The notes under the pieces are model-generated. The model worked only from the letters and a program-made list of their open reading frames with translations. It was not told the DNA's origin and did no database searches. Made by a program: the position numbers and the translations under genes. From contig NZ_KQ948775.1 of assembly GCF_001514205.1 (NCBI RefSeq), positions 233,891-297,890 on the forward strand: DNA of 64,000 bases. Reading direction: 5' to 3'. Positions 24,526 to 35,734 of the stretch are shown here, piece after piece. Numbering within the stretch: the stretch's first letter is position 1; the number at the start of each line of letters is the position of its first letter. Source of the stretch: Streptomyces griseoruber. Lineage in GTDB: Bacteria; Actinomycetota; Actinomycetes; Streptomycetales; Streptomycetaceae.

Positions 24526-24710
24526 ACCCACCCGGTCACAGACCCGTAGGACGTACGGGAACCCCGGCGGCCCTCGCGCCGTTGGAGCATGCAGACGGGT
24601 TCGCCAGCCGGACCGTGCGGCTTCCCGCGACAAAGCTGGGGTACCGTCAGAAGAACTGTCTTATCAAACTCACTATGGCAGGAGGGACGGGGCGACACCG
24701 CTCCGTATGG

Positions 24711-26750
<2,040 letters not shown>

Positions 26751-26785
26751 CCCGGCTCCCGGAGCCGCCACCAGGCCCGGAATGG

Positions 26786-26825
26786 ATGCCGCGCCCCCCA
26801 GGTTCTAGCCTGGGGGGCGCGGCAT
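26786..26825. terminator. Strong hairpin terminator after ftsH
   Basis: ATGCCGCGCCCCCCAGG and CCTGGGGGGCGCGGCAT form a perfect 17-bp stem with loop TTCTAG, separating ftsH from folE. Confidence 0.85.
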
Positions 26826-26844
26826 TCCCATATGGCCGAATCCA

Positions 26845-26887
26845 TACGGTGTTGTAGGACATCCAGGAACATCGAACATCCAGGAAC
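26845..26887 (+). promoter_or_regulatory. folE promoter region with 12-bp direct repeat
   Basis: A -10-like TACGGT is at 26845-26850. ACATCCAGGAAC occurs at 26859-26870 and again at 26876-26887, in the leader just before the GAGG ribosome binding site. Each copy carries an AGGA Shine-Dalgarno-like core. Confidence 0.5.
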
Positions 26888-26897
26888 GAGGCAGCAC

Positions 26898-27503
26898 ATG
26901 ACCGACCCCGTGACGCTGGACGGCGAGGGCTCGATCGGCGAGTTCGACGAGAAGCGAGCCGAGAACGCCGTACGCGAACTCCTGATCGCGGTCGGTGAGG
27001 ACCCGGACCGTGAGGGCCTGAAGGAGACGCCGGCGCGGGTGGCGCGGGCGTACCGGGAGATATTCGCGGGGCTGTGGCAGAAGCCCGAGGACGTGCTGAC
27101 GACGACGTTCGACCTGGGGCACGACGAGATGGTGCTGGTCAAGGACATCGAGGTGTTCTCGACCTGCGAGCACCACCTGGTGCCGTTCCGGGGCGTCGCC
27201 CATGTCGGCTACATCCCGTCCACCTCGGGGAAGATCACCGGCCTGTCCAAGCTGGCCCGGCTGGTGGATGTCTTCGCGCGCCGTCCCCAGGTGCAGGAAC
27301 GTCTCACCACGCAGATCGCGGACTCGCTGATGGAGATCCTGGAGCCGCGCGGGGTCATCGTGGTCGTCGAGTGCGAGCACATGTGCATGTCCATGCGGGG
27401 CATCCGCAAGCCCGGGGCCAAGACCATCACCTCGGCGGTGCGCGGTCAGCTGCGGGACATGGCGACGCGCAACGAGGCGATGAGCCTGATCATGGCGCAC
27501 TGA
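26898..27503 (+). CDS. folE: GTP cyclohydrolase I
   Basis: The protein has 201 residues. Zinc and active-site motifs are present: STCEHHLVPF, GLSKLARLVDVFARRPQVQE and VVECEHMCMSMRGI. It opens GTP to dihydroneopterin triphosphate, the first step of folate synthesis. The ATG at 26898 follows GAGG. It is rightward, whereas folP, folB and folK downstream are leftward, so the pathway is split between two facing units. Confidence 0.95.
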   Translation: MTDPVTLDGEGSIGEFDEKRAENAVRELLIAVGEDPDREGLKETPARVARAYREIFAGLWQKPEDVLTTTFDLGHDEMVLVKDIEVFSTCEHHLVPFRGVAHVGYIPSTSGKITGLSKLARLVDVFARRPQVQERLTTQIADSLMEILEPRGVIVVVECEHMCMSMRGIRKPGAKTITSAVRGQLRDMATRNEAMSLIMAH

Positions 27504-27513
27504 GGCGCGCCCC

Positions 27514-27549
27514 GGTCGTCAGGCCGGTCGTCAGGCCGGTCGTCAGGCG
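27514..27549. repeat. Three tandem 12-bp repeats between folE and the DUF3180 gene
   Basis: GGTCGTCAGGCC occurs three times head to tail (the last copy ends in G), between convergent stops; the last copy includes the DUF3180 stop codon. It is probably slippage-generated. Confidence 0.85.
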
Positions 27550-28028
27550 GGGGAAGCGGCGCCCTTGTCGTGGTCGTCGTCCTCCGGGAGCCGGCAGACG
27601 CGCTCCAGGAAGAGGGCGGCCGCTATGACGGCGATGCCGGCCAGGACCGAGAAGCCGGCGTAGATGGCCTGGTCGCGGCGGGCGGGGATGTCGAGGGACT
27701 CCAGGAGGAACACCCCGGTGCCGCCGTACATGCCGGCGACCAGGGCGGCGACCAGGGCGCTGGCCTGGCCGAAGACGACCGCGCGGGCCGCCATGAGGGG
27801 GTCGACGCCCTTGGCCTCGGGGCGCCGCTCGCGCTGGGCCTTGAGGCGGGCGCGCAGCGAGAGCGCCGTGGACAGCAGGACCACGGCGATCAGGGCGAGG
27901 ACGATGGGGGCGGCCAGGGGGACGCTGGGCAGGGTCCCGATCGAGTTCCAGAGGCGGGCGCCCGCCCAGGACAGCACGCCGGCCACGACGAACACGCCGG
28001 CCAGCACCCTGATGTGCAGCTCTCTCAC
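27543..28028 (-). CDS. DUF3180 membrane protein
   Basis: The protein has 161 residues with four hydrophobic segments (LAGVFVVAGVLSWAGARLW; PIVLALIAVVLLSTALSL; QASALVAALVAGMYGGTGVF; YAGFSVLAGIAVIAAALFL). It matches the DUF3180 family, commonly encoded next to folK in actinobacteria; function is unknown. It starts at a GTG with GGGA close upstream, 77 bases after folK in the same direction, so it is probably part of the folate operon. Confidence 0.85.
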   Translation of the reverse strand: MRELHIRVLAGVFVVAGVLSWAGARLWNSIGTLPSVPLAAPIVLALIAVVLLSTALSLRARLKAQRERRPEAKGVDPLMAARAVVFGQASALVAALVAGMYGGTGVFLLESLDIPARRDQAIYAGFSVLAGIAVIAAALFLERVCRLPEDDDHDKGAASPA

Positions 28029-28105
28029 GGTGTCCCTTCAGCTCCCCCGGGGTCCGCGGGTCCTTCCGCGGACGAGTGTCGTGGTGGTCGTCTTGACCTT
28101 AACGA

Positions 28106-28717
28106 CTACTCGGGCAGCTGGAGTTCCAGGTCCTTGCGAGCGGTGACGCCTTCGCGCGTGACCGAGTCGAGAAGCCGCGCCACGGCGCCGTGGCCGGGAA
28201 GCTCTGCCTCGGGGTCCACGTCGTGCCAGGGGGCGAGGACGAAGGCGCGTTCGTGGGCGCGCGGGTGCGGCAGGGTGAGCTGCGGGTCGTCGTCCACGAC
28301 GTCGGCGTACGCCACGATGTCGACGTCGAGGGTGCGCGCGCCCCAGCGCTCGTCCCGGACGCGGTGGAAGGCCTCCTCGACCGCGTGGGCCCGCTCCAGG
28401 AGCGAGGACGGGGGCAGGGTGGTCTTCAGCAGGACGACCGCGTTGAAGTACGAGGGCTGGCTGCCGGGCTCGACGCCCCACGGCTCCGTCTCGTACACCG
28501 GGGAGACTGCCTTGACGCGGACGCCCGGGGTGTCCTCCAGGGCGTCCACGGCCCCCTGGAGGGTCTCCAGGCGGTTGCCGAGGTTGGCGCCGAGGGACAG
28601 CACGGCCCGTTTGGGGTTGTGCAGGGTGGTGTCGGCGGCGTCCACCTGCCGGACGACGGAGGCGGGAACCGGCTGAACGGTCGGGTCGCTGTGATCCTCG
28701 GTGAAGGACGCGGTCAT
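28106..28717 (-). CDS. folK: 2-amino-4-hydroxy-6-hydroxymethyldihydropteridine diphosphokinase
   Basis: The protein has 203 residues. HPPK signatures are AVLSLGANLGNRLETLQGAV, SPVYETEPWG and RWGARTLDVDIVAY (metal-binding DxD), then LPHPRAHERAFVLAPW. It transfers pyrophosphate to hydroxymethyldihydropterin, preparing it for FolP. An N-terminal extension of about 35 residues precedes the catalytic core. Its ATG overlaps the folB stop (ATGA), so translation is coupled. Confidence 0.95.
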   Translation of the reverse strand: MTASFTEDHSDPTVQPVPASVVRQVDAADTTLHNPKRAVLSLGANLGNRLETLQGAVDALEDTPGVRVKAVSPVYETEPWGVEPGSQPSYFNAVVLLKTTLPPSSLLERAHAVEEAFHRVRDERWGARTLDVDIVAYADVVDDDPQLTLPHPRAHERAFVLAPWHDVDPEAELPGHGAVARLLDSVTREGVTARKDLELQLPE

Positions 28718-29073
28718 ACTCGGCTCCGGGTGATGGTGACGGTCACGTCGTCGAAGGGGACCGTGATCGGGGCGTTCGGCTTGTGGACCACGACCTCGAC
28801 CTCTCGTACCCCCTCGTGCCGCAGACACGCCTGGGAGATGCGCTCGGCGAGCGTCTCGATGAGGTTGACCGGTTCGCCCTCGACGACGGCCACGACCTCC
28901 TCCGCCACGATGCCGTAGTGCACGGTCTTCGCCAGGTCGTCGTCGGCGGCGGCGGGCCGGGTGTCCAGGCCGAGGACGAGGTCCACGACGAAGGTCTGGC
29001 CCTCCCTGCGTTCCTCGGGGAACACACCGTGGTACCCGCGGGCCTTCAGGCCGCGCAGCGCGACACGATCCAC
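28714..29073 (-). CDS. folB: Dihydroneopterin aldolase
   Basis: The protein has 119 residues from a GTG with GGAGTG 6 bases upstream. Family motifs are LRGLKARGYHGVFPEERREG, VHYGIVAEEVVAVVEGEPVN and LIETLAERISQ. It cleaves dihydroneopterin to hydroxymethyldihydropterin and glycolaldehyde, the step before FolK. It overlaps folK by 4 bases. A 238-base gap separates it from the NTF2-like gene upstream; I see nothing definite in that gap. Confidence 0.94.
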   Translation of the reverse strand: MDRVALRGLKARGYHGVFPEERREGQTFVVDLVLGLDTRPAAADDDLAKTVHYGIVAEEVVAVVEGEPVNLIETLAERISQACLRHEGVREVEVVVHKPNAPITVPFDDVTVTITRSRV

Positions 29074-29311
29074 GCGAATCACTCCTGCAATCGTCGGTTG
29101 CGGCCGGTGCGTACCGGGTGCGGGCGACACCCCCGACCCGGCCGGCCTCGAACGAATCTACCTGCGCGCACCGACGGGGCCGGGCGGTGGGCGCGCGGGG
29201 ACGGCGGTCCGCGGCGCGGTCTTCACCCGGTGTTTCCCTTGGTGAACCCGGTGGCTCACGGGCCGGTGGCCGCACCTCCTCACGGGTTCGTGATTCCAGC
29301 CACTTCCCGGA

Positions 29312-29827
29312 TCAGGAGGGGCTGTCGTCGTCCTCGTCGGTGTCCGGCCCGCCGTCGTTCTCGGCGAGGACCGGGGAGGCGTGGTGCGACCAGAGCTTCC
29401 AGCCGTCGGGGGTGCGGCGGAACACGTTGGTGGCGACCACCAGCTGGCCCACGAGCGGCCCGAGCTCCTCGCCCGCGCGGGGCGCGGGGCCGCCGCTGAG
29501 GATGTTCTCCGTGCAGGTCACCAGGGCGGTGTCGCCGGTGACCGAGACATGCACATCGGTGAGGAAGAACTGGATGTAGTCGGTGTTCGCCATGATCAGG
29601 GCGTACGAGCGCAGGACCTCGCCGCGCCCGGTCAGCACCGGCCAGCCGGGGTGCACGCAGGAGACCACCCCGGTGTCCGCGGGGTCGTGGTACTCCTCGT
29701 CGACGCCCAGGTCGGAGGGGGTGAGCCAGAGCGAGGACACCCCTTCGAAGTCGCCTTGTTCCAGCGCCTCGTAGAAGGCGGCGTTGGCGGCCTCGACCTG
29801 CTCGACATCGGTGTGGGGGGCGGTCAC
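29312..29827 (-). CDS. NTF2/SnoaL-like small protein
   Basis: The protein has 171 residues from a GTG with AAGGAG upstream, overlapping the folP stop (GTGA). The fold is indicated by VEAANAAFYEALEQGDFEGV, SCVHPGWPVLTGRGEVLRSY, VTGDTALVTCTENILSG and ATNVFRRTPDGWKLWSHHAS, a DUF4440/SnoaL-type cone. Its place between folP and folB is conserved in Streptomyces as I recall, hinting at a link to pterin or folate metabolism, possibly the unassigned dihydroneopterin phosphatase step; that is only inference. The C-terminus is Asp/Glu-rich. Confidence 0.85.
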   Translation of the reverse strand: MTAPHTDVEQVEAANAAFYEALEQGDFEGVSSLWLTPSDLGVDEEYHDPADTGVVSCVHPGWPVLTGRGEVLRSYALIMANTDYIQFFLTDVHVSVTGDTALVTCTENILSGGPAPRAGEELGPLVGQLVVATNVFRRTPDGWKLWSHHASPVLAENDGGPDTDEDDDSPS

Positions 29828-30684
29828 CGCGCTCCTTCCACGGCGCGTGCGACCCGTACCGCGTCGGCGGTCGCGCGCACCTGGTGCACGCGCACCGCCC
29901 ATGCGCCGGTGTGCGCGGCGATCGCGGACACGGCGGCGGTGGCGGCGTCGCGCTCGCGCGCGGGCGGCGGCGCGCTCCCGGGACCGGCCAGGACGCGGCC
30001 GAGGAAGCGCTTGCGGGAGGCGGCGACGAGCAGCGGGTGTCCCAGCGCGTGCAGCCGGTCGAGGTGGGCGAGCAGGGTGAGGTCGTGCTCGGCCTCCTTG
30101 GAGAAGCCGAGGCCGGGGTCGACGACGATGCGGTCGGGGGAGACGCCGCCGGCGAGAACGGCCTCCACGCGCGCGTGCAGCTCGTCGACGACCTCGGTGA
30201 CGACGTCCTCGTAGGAGCCCTTGACGTTGCCGCCCTCCAGGAAGCCGCGCCAGTGCATGACGACGAAGGGGGCGCCCGCCTCCGCGACGGCCGGGATCAT
30301 CGCGGGGTCGGCGAGGCCGCCGCTGACGTCGTTGACGAGGACGGCGCCGGCGGCGAGGGCCTGGGCGGCGACGGAGGCCCGCATGGTGTCGACGGAGACG
30401 ACGGCGCCCTCGGAGGCGAGGCCCCGGACGACGGGGATGACCCGGCGCAGTTCCTCGGCCTCGTCGACCCGGGTGGCGCCGGGGCGGGTGGACTCGCCGC
30501 CGACGTCGACGAGGTCGGCGCCCTCGGCGACGAGCTGGAGGCCGTGCTTGACGGCGGCCGTCGTGTCGAACCAGCGGCCGCCGTCGGAGAACGAGTCGGG
30601 TGTCACGTTGACGACGCCCATGACCGCGCAGCGGTCCCAGTCCGGAAGGCCGGCGACCTGCCCGCGTCCGCTCTGCTTGCTCAT
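29824..30684 (-). CDS. folP: Dihydropteroate synthase
   Basis: The protein has 286 residues. Motifs are AVMGVVNVTPDSFSDGGRWF, DLVDVGGESTRPGATRVDEA, LVNDVSGGLAD and IVVDPGLGFSKEAEHDLTLL. It condenses p-aminobenzoate with the pterin pyrophosphate and is the sulfonamide target. The ATG lies 6 bases after TAGGCT with no ribosome binding site, so the leftward fol operon appears to begin with a leaderless gene. Confidence 0.95.
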   Translation of the reverse strand: MSKQSGRGQVAGLPDWDRCAVMGVVNVTPDSFSDGGRWFDTTAAVKHGLQLVAEGADLVDVGGESTRPGATRVDEAEELRRVIPVVRGLASEGAVVSVDTMRASVAAQALAAGAVLVNDVSGGLADPAMIPAVAEAGAPFVVMHWRGFLEGGNVKGSYEDVVTEVVDELHARVEAVLAGGVSPDRIVVDPGLGFSKEAEHDLTLLAHLDRLHALGHPLLVAASRKRFLGRVLAGPGSAPPPARERDAATAAVSAIAAHTGAWAVRVHQVRATADAVRVARAVEGAR

Positions 30685-30816
30685 ACGTTCAGCCTAGGCC
30701 CAGCGGGGCACCGGGACGCCGGGAGGCCCGGGCGCGGGCCCCCGGGCTGGGAGGGGCGGGGCCTGCGCCCGGGCCGGTCCGGGAGGGGACGGGGGGCCCG
30801 GCGGGTGGTCGCGGGT

Positions 30817-32631
30817 TCAGGCGGCCCTTACGTCCTGTCTCTCGGTGAGTCCGTGGGCGCACGCGCGGGCCGGCTTGGTGCGGCGGCGCAGGAAGCGGGG
30901 CAGCGGGAGGGCCAGGTTCACGAAGCCCTCGGCCTGCATGGCGGCGAAGCCGATGCGCGGGAGGTCGCCCGAGGCGCGGTACACCACGAAGCGGGGCTCC
31001 CAGCGGGGCTGGAACTTGGCGTTGAACTTGTACAGGGACTCGATCTGGAACCAGCGGGAGAGGAAGACCAGCAGCCCGCGCCAGGCGCGCAGCACCGGCC
31101 CCGCGCCGATCTTCTCGCCGCGGGCGAGCGCCGAGCGGAACATCGCGAAGTTCAGCGACACGCGCGTGATGCCGAATTTCGGGGCGGCCTGGAGGGCGGC
31201 GACGATGAGGAGTTCGTTCATGCCGGGGTCGGCGGAGCGGTCGCGGCGCATCAGGTCCAGGGAGGCGCCGTCGGGGCCCCAGGGCACGAAGTGCAGGATC
31301 GCCTTCAGGTCGCCGTACGGGCCGGGCGCCTCGTCGGCCTTGTGGGCGGTGGCGATGAGGCAGTCGCCGTCGGCCGCGTCGCCGACGCGGCCGAGCGCCA
31401 TGGAGAAGCCGCGCTCGGTGTCGGTGCCGCGCCAGTCCTCCGCGGCCAGCCGGATCCGCTCCAGTTCGGCCTCGCCCAGGTCACGGACACGACGTACGCG
31501 GGTCTCGTAACCGGCGCGCTCGATGCGCTTGACCATCTGCCGGACGTTGCGCATCGCGCGGCCGGCGAGCGAGAAATCCGCCACGTCGACCACCGCCTCG
31601 TCGCCGAGTTCGAGGGCGTCGAGGCCGGTCTCGCGGGTCCAGACCTCGCCGCCGGTCTCCGAGCAGCCCATCACGGCGGGCGTCCAGGAGTGCGCCTTGG
31701 CCTCGTCCATGAAGCGTTCGATGGCGCCGGGCCAGGCCTCGACGTCGCCGATGGGGTCGCCGCTGGCGAGCATCACGCCGGAGACGACGCGGTAGGTGAC
31801 GGCGGCCTTGCCGCTGGGGGAGAAGACCACGGCCTTGTCGCGGCGCAGCGCGAAGTGGCCGAGGGAGTCGCGGCGGCCGTGCCGGTCGAGCAGGGCGCGC
31901 AGCCGGGCCTCGTCCTCGTCGGTGAGGCGGGCGGCCGGGTGTTCGGGCCGGAAGGCGAGGTAGATGGTGGTGACGGCGGTGATCCAGCCGAGGGCGCCGA
32001 GGGAGAAGGCGACGGTCCAGGAGGTGCTGCCCTGGTAGTCGACCGGGCCCTCGAAGCCGAGGAGGCCGTACAGGACGTGGGTAATGCGATCGGCCAGGCT
32101 CGGGTCGCCGATCATGCGCCGCGGGTGGACGCTGACGATGATCAGTCCGAGGACGAGGGAACCGGCGCCCATGAGGACGAAGTTGGCGAGCGCGCGCCAC
32201 CGGCTGCGCGGGTCCGGCAGGGCCCTGAACTGGTCCCGGTGGGCGATCAGCGGGATCAGCAGCGCGAGCGAGATGAGCGCGCCCACGACCGAGTGCCGGT
32301 ACACGAACTGCGCCACCGCGCCGGCCGGGAGCAGCGCCACCGCCGCCCGCCAGGCGCGCCGCTTGCCGCGCCTGAGGCCGTGGGCGAGCAGGAGCAGCAG
32401 CACACCGGCGCTGAGCGAGAGCGCCGCCGCGAACGGGCCGAACGAGCCGGGCAGCACCTCGGCGAGCGTGTGCATACGGCTCTGCCGGAACCGCGGGAAG
32501 ATGCCCGCCGCGACGTCCAGCAGCCCGACGAGGGCACAGGCTCTGCCGACGAGGGCGGGTACGGACTCGGGGCGCGGGCCACGCATCAGCGGCCGCACCC
32601 GGCTTGATCGGTTCGGAACCCCGTCCGACAT
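30817..32631 (-). CDS. Phosphatidylglycerol lysyltransferase-domain membrane protein (LysX/MprF-like)
   Basis: The protein has 604 residues. About six hydrophobic segments occupy the first 230 residues (VGRACALVGLLDVAAGIFPR; LSLSAGVLLLLLAHGL; FVLMGAGSLVLGLIIVSVHP). A cytoplasmic DUF2156/LPG-synthase domain follows (HFALRRDKAVVFSPSGKAAV; DPIGDVEAWPGAIERFMDEA; LDLMRRDRSADPGMNELLIV). Such proteins transfer lysine or another amino acid to phosphatidylglycerol, lowering surface charge and raising resistance to cationic peptides. The ATG at 32631 has GGAAG 8 bases upstream and begins MSDGVPNRSS; ATG at 32655 and a start at 32706 are alternatives. Confidence 0.85.
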   Translation of the reverse strand: MSDGVPNRSSRVRPLMRGPRPESVPALVGRACALVGLLDVAAGIFPRFRQSRMHTLAEVLPGSFGPFAAALSLSAGVLLLLLAHGLRRGKRRAWRAAVALLPAGAVAQFVYRHSVVGALISLALLIPLIAHRDQFRALPDPRSRWRALANFVLMGAGSLVLGLIIVSVHPRRMIGDPSLADRITHVLYGLLGFEGPVDYQGSTSWTVAFSLGALGWITAVTTIYLAFRPEHPAARLTDEDEARLRALLDRHGRRDSLGHFALRRDKAVVFSPSGKAAVTYRVVSGVMLASGDPIGDVEAWPGAIERFMDEAKAHSWTPAVMGCSETGGEVWTRETGLDALELGDEAVVDVADFSLAGRAMRNVRQMVKRIERAGYETRVRRVRDLGEAELERIRLAAEDWRGTDTERGFSMALGRVGDAADGDCLIATAHKADEAPGPYGDLKAILHFVPWGPDGASLDLMRRDRSADPGMNELLIVAALQAAPKFGITRVSLNFAMFRSALARGEKIGAGPVLRAWRGLLVFLSRWFQIESLYKFNAKFQPRWEPRFVVYRASGDLPRIGFAAMQAEGFVNLALPLPRFLRRRTKPARACAHGLTERQDVRAA

Positions 32632-32868
32632 TTCCCCATCTTCCCTGACAGACATCGCATCCCGTTGTTCCGCGAGAGACCTTGGATCCGGATCCGATTC
32701 GGGCATCCGGCGACATTGCGCCCTCTAGGACGGTGTCTCGGGGAGAGAGGTTCACTCCCCTCTTCAAAGCCGCTGAAAAGGCCAAGGAAAGTCCGGGACA
32801 AGCCCTCGCGAAGGAGTCGGGAGGGAACGCGTGTGCGCCCGGGCCAGGAGCAGGCAGGAAACCGTCGT

Positions 32869-33987
32869 ATGGGTCTCACGAGCAACACAGTGCTGCTGTT
32901 GTCCATCCTGTTCGCGTTAATGCTGTTCGCCGGCACGGTATGGCTGTGGCCGCGGCTGGCGCGGCGTTCCTGGCGGGCCGTCGGTGGGCGCGTCGGTCTG
33001 CTGCTCTGCACTCAGCTCGCCCTCTTCGTGTCCGTGGGCCTGTCCGCCAATCAGGCCTTCGGTTTCTACGCCAGCTGGGCGGACCTGTTCGGCCGGGAGA
33101 CGGAGCCGGGTGTGGTCGTCGACCACACGAACGGCGCCCCGGCCGGGCCGCTGCGGGTCGTGGGCAGCCGCCGGGTGGAAGGCGGCGGCGGGCGGCCGGA
33201 CTTCGGCGGGCAGATCCAGAAGGTGGTGCTGGTCGGCCGTACGACGCACATCAGCACGCCCGCCTACGTGTATCTGCCGCCCGAGTACTTCGCCGCGAAG
33301 AACCGCACGCGCACGTTCCCCGTGGCCGTCGTCCTCACGGGCTACCCGGGCACGGCGGAGGCGCTCGTCGACAAGCTGCACTACCCGCGCACCGCGCGGC
33401 AGCTCGCCGGGGACGGGCGGATGCAGCCGATGATCCTGGTGATGCTGCGGCCGACGGTGGCTCCGCCGCGGGACACGGAGTGCGTGGACATTCCGGGCGG
33501 GCCGCAGACCGAGTCGTTCTTCGCCAAGGACCTGCCGGACGCCGTGGGGGCCCACTACAGGGTGGGCAAGAGGCCCGCGAGCTGGGGGATCATCGGGGAC
33601 TCCACCGGCGGCTACTGCGCCCTGAAGCTCGCGATGCACCACCCGGAGGTGTACGCGGCGGGCGCGGGCCTGTCGGCGTACTACAAGGCGCCCAGCGATC
33701 CGACCACCGGCGACCTGTTCCGCGGCGACGAGACCCTGCGCAAGGAGGCCGATCTGCGCTGGTTTCTGAAGAATCGTTCCGCTCCGGACACCTCGCTGCT
33801 CGTCACCAGCAGCAGGGCGGGAGAGTCCAACTACAAGGCCACGCTGAACTTCATAGACCTGGCCAAGGCCACGGACCGGACCCGGATCTCGTCGATCATT
33901 CTGGAAAGCGGCGGGCACAACTTCAACACCTGGCGCCGTGAGATCCCGCCCGCCCTGGAGTGGCTCAGTGGCCGGCTGAGTAATTGA
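32869..33987 (+). CDS. Membrane-anchored esterase-fold protein (alpha/beta hydrolase)
   Basis: The protein has 372 residues; AGGAA precedes the ATG. Two or three hydrophobic segments at the N-terminus anchor it. The hydrolase domain contains the nucleophile elbow GDSTGGYCALKLAMHHP, AYVYLPPEYFAAKNRTRTFP and a late histidine in SGGHNFNTWRREIPPALEW. It resembles the esterase D/antigen 85 fold, so an extracellular acyl ester substrate is likely. It is divergent from the lysyltransferase-domain gene; the two may share the 237-base promoter region. Confidence 0.8.
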   Translation: MGLTSNTVLLLSILFALMLFAGTVWLWPRLARRSWRAVGGRVGLLLCTQLALFVSVGLSANQAFGFYASWADLFGRETEPGVVVDHTNGAPAGPLRVVGSRRVEGGGGRPDFGGQIQKVVLVGRTTHISTPAYVYLPPEYFAAKNRTRTFPVAVVLTGYPGTAEALVDKLHYPRTARQLAGDGRMQPMILVMLRPTVAPPRDTECVDIPGGPQTESFFAKDLPDAVGAHYRVGKRPASWGIIGDSTGGYCALKLAMHHPEVYAAGAGLSAYYKAPSDPTTGDLFRGDETLRKEADLRWFLKNRSAPDTSLLVTSSRAGESNYKATLNFIDLAKATDRTRISSIILESGGHNFNTWRREIPPALEWLSGRLSN

Positions 33988-34090
33988 TCTTGACTTCCGT
34001 GGCCATCCGTGGCCTGTGAAGGCTTCGGTATGGCTGTGTTTTTACGGGGCGGGGCGCCAACATTCGCCTACGCGCGGTAAGTTTCTGGCC

Positions 34091-35638
34091 ATGCCACGTG
34101 GACGTCACCGCCATTCCCCGCCACTGCACAGGCTGTTGCCTCCCTCGGCGATCGCAGGCGTCTCGCTCATCTGCGCCTTCGGTCCCTGGGTGCTCTCGGA
34201 TCCCGCCGTGCTCCGCGTCGTCGCCGCCGTCGCCGCGGCCACCGCGATCGTGGGGGCCGCCGTCCTGCGCCGCTGGGACACCCACGCCGGCAAACAGGTC
34301 GCCGACCTCACGCGCGCGCGGGCGAGCGACGAGTGGCGCTTCGAGGAACGCGTCGCCGAGCTGGAGACCGACCTCGACGAATCGCGTGAGCTGCGCGGCA
34401 AACTGGAGAAACGGCTGCGGGCCAAGCGCGCCGAACTGGCCGGCCTGCGCAACGAGCACGCCGCCCTGCTGCGCCGTTACGCCACGGCGGAGACCGAGCG
34501 GGCGAGCGCCCTGGAGGGCCGCCGACTGCTCGAGATCGAGAACACGGCCGAGCCGGAGCCGCACGCGCTGCCTTCCGCGCACGGGTCGGAGCCGGCGGAG
34601 CAGGACACGGAGACCGCGGTCTCCGAGACGCCCGAGGCCGCGGAGACCGTCGAGAGCGGCGCGACCGCCGACGCGGAGCCCAAGGCCCCGGCGGCCTTCT
34701 CCCCCGAGGGTTCGCAGCTGTACGCGCGGGCGCGCTCGGCGCTGGCGAAGCTCGACCCGGACGCGGCTCCGGCCGGGGCCGCCGACGACTCCGGCGCACA
34801 GGAGCCCGTGAAGGTTCCGTCCGGCAAGGCCGGTGGCGAGGACTCCGCCCAGGAGGACGAGGCCGAGGGGCAGCCCGAGGCGGCCGACGAGCACACGCGC
34901 GCGGTCGCCCCCCACACCGCCGACGAGACCGACGCGGGTCGGGCGACGGACAGGACTGCTCCGGAGCCGACGCGGACGGGCACCGACGAGGCCACCTCGG
35001 ACGAGGCCGCCTCCGACCGGACCGCTGCCGCGCGGGCCGCCTCCGAGCGGGCGGCTGCCGAGCCGGCCGCCTCCGAGCGTGCCGCCGCGGCCGCGGCGCA
35101 CTCCGGGGGTGTGGCTTCCCCGGCGGCTCGTGCCGAGGGTGTGGCTTCCCCGGCGCCCGCCGCCGGGCGTGCCGCCTCTCCGGCGACCGCCGACGCGGTG
35201 GGCGCCGCCCCCGCCGCCGTCTCCGAGGCCGCCGACCGCGCCGTCTCCGAGCCGGTGCCGGCCGAGGCCCCCGCCGTGTCCGCCGCGCTCGTCCCGCGGC
35301 CCGCCGCGCCGGTGGTGCGGCCGTCCGGGCACTTCACCGTGCCGACCGCCGTGGCCGTCGTACCCGCCGCGCAGCCGGTACGGCGTCCCGCGGTGCAGGG
35401 CGGGTTCGACTTCTTCGGTACGAAGAGCGCGACGCCGAACGCCCTGGAGTCGGTGCAGAACGAGGACCTCGCCGACGTCGTCGGCCAGGAGGCGCTCGCG
35501 CTGCACAAGGCCGAGGCCGAGGCGGAGTTCAAGCCGGCCGGCGAGGAGGCGCGCGGCGTCGGCCAGGTGATCGACCTGACCGCGCACGACGAGACTGAGG
35601 TGATCGACCTCCAGGGCCTGCGCAGCGCGGTGTCCTGA
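34091..35638 (+). CDS. Membrane-anchored coiled-coil protein with long Ala/Glu-rich tail, function unknown
   Basis: The protein has 515 residues. Two hydrophobic helices (SAIAGVSLICAFGPWVLSD; LRVVAAVAAATAIVGAAVL) are followed by a coiled coil of about 80 residues (FEERVAELETDLDESRELRG, then KLEKRLRAKRAELAGLRNEH). The remaining 350 residues are low-complexity Ala/Glu/Pro/Thr sequence, ending in VIDLTAHDETEVIDLQGLRS, which looks conserved and peptide-like. I do not recognise a domain with known function. The ATG is 7 bases after TAAGTT without a ribosome binding site. A large terminator follows. Confidence 0.8.
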   Translation: MPRGRHRHSPPLHRLLPPSAIAGVSLICAFGPWVLSDPAVLRVVAAVAAATAIVGAAVLRRWDTHAGKQVADLTRARASDEWRFEERVAELETDLDESRELRGKLEKRLRAKRAELAGLRNEHAALLRRYATAETERASALEGRRLLEIENTAEPEPHALPSAHGSEPAEQDTETAVSETPEAAETVESGATADAEPKAPAAFSPEGSQLYARARSALAKLDPDAAPAGAADDSGAQEPVKVPSGKAGGEDSAQEDEAEGQPEAADEHTRAVAPHTADETDAGRATDRTAPEPTRTGTDEATSDEAASDRTAAARAASERAAAEPAASERAAAAAAHSGGVASPAARAEGVASPAPAAGRAASPATADAVGAAPAAVSEAADRAVSEPVPAEAPAVSAALVPRPAAPVVRPSGHFTVPTAVAVVPAAQPVRRPAVQGGFDFFGTKSATPNALESVQNEDLADVVGQEALALHKAEAEAEFKPAGEEARGVGQVIDLTAHDETEVIDLQGLRSAVS

Positions 35639-35659
35639 CCCGCCGTCACCCCTGGTGCG

Positions 35660-35724
35660 GCCGAAGGGCCGTGCGGCCACCGTCTTCCGGAGTCCTCCGG
35701 ACGGTGGCCGCACGGCCCTTCGGC
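35660..35724. terminator. Large bidirectional terminator
   Basis: GCCGAAGGGCCGTGCGGCCA+CCGT (35660-35683) is perfectly complementary to 35701-35724, a 24-bp stem. The apex TCCGGA-GTCC-TCCGGA can pair further. It separates two convergent genes. Confidence 0.9.
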
Positions 35725-35734
35725 TTGCGGGCCC

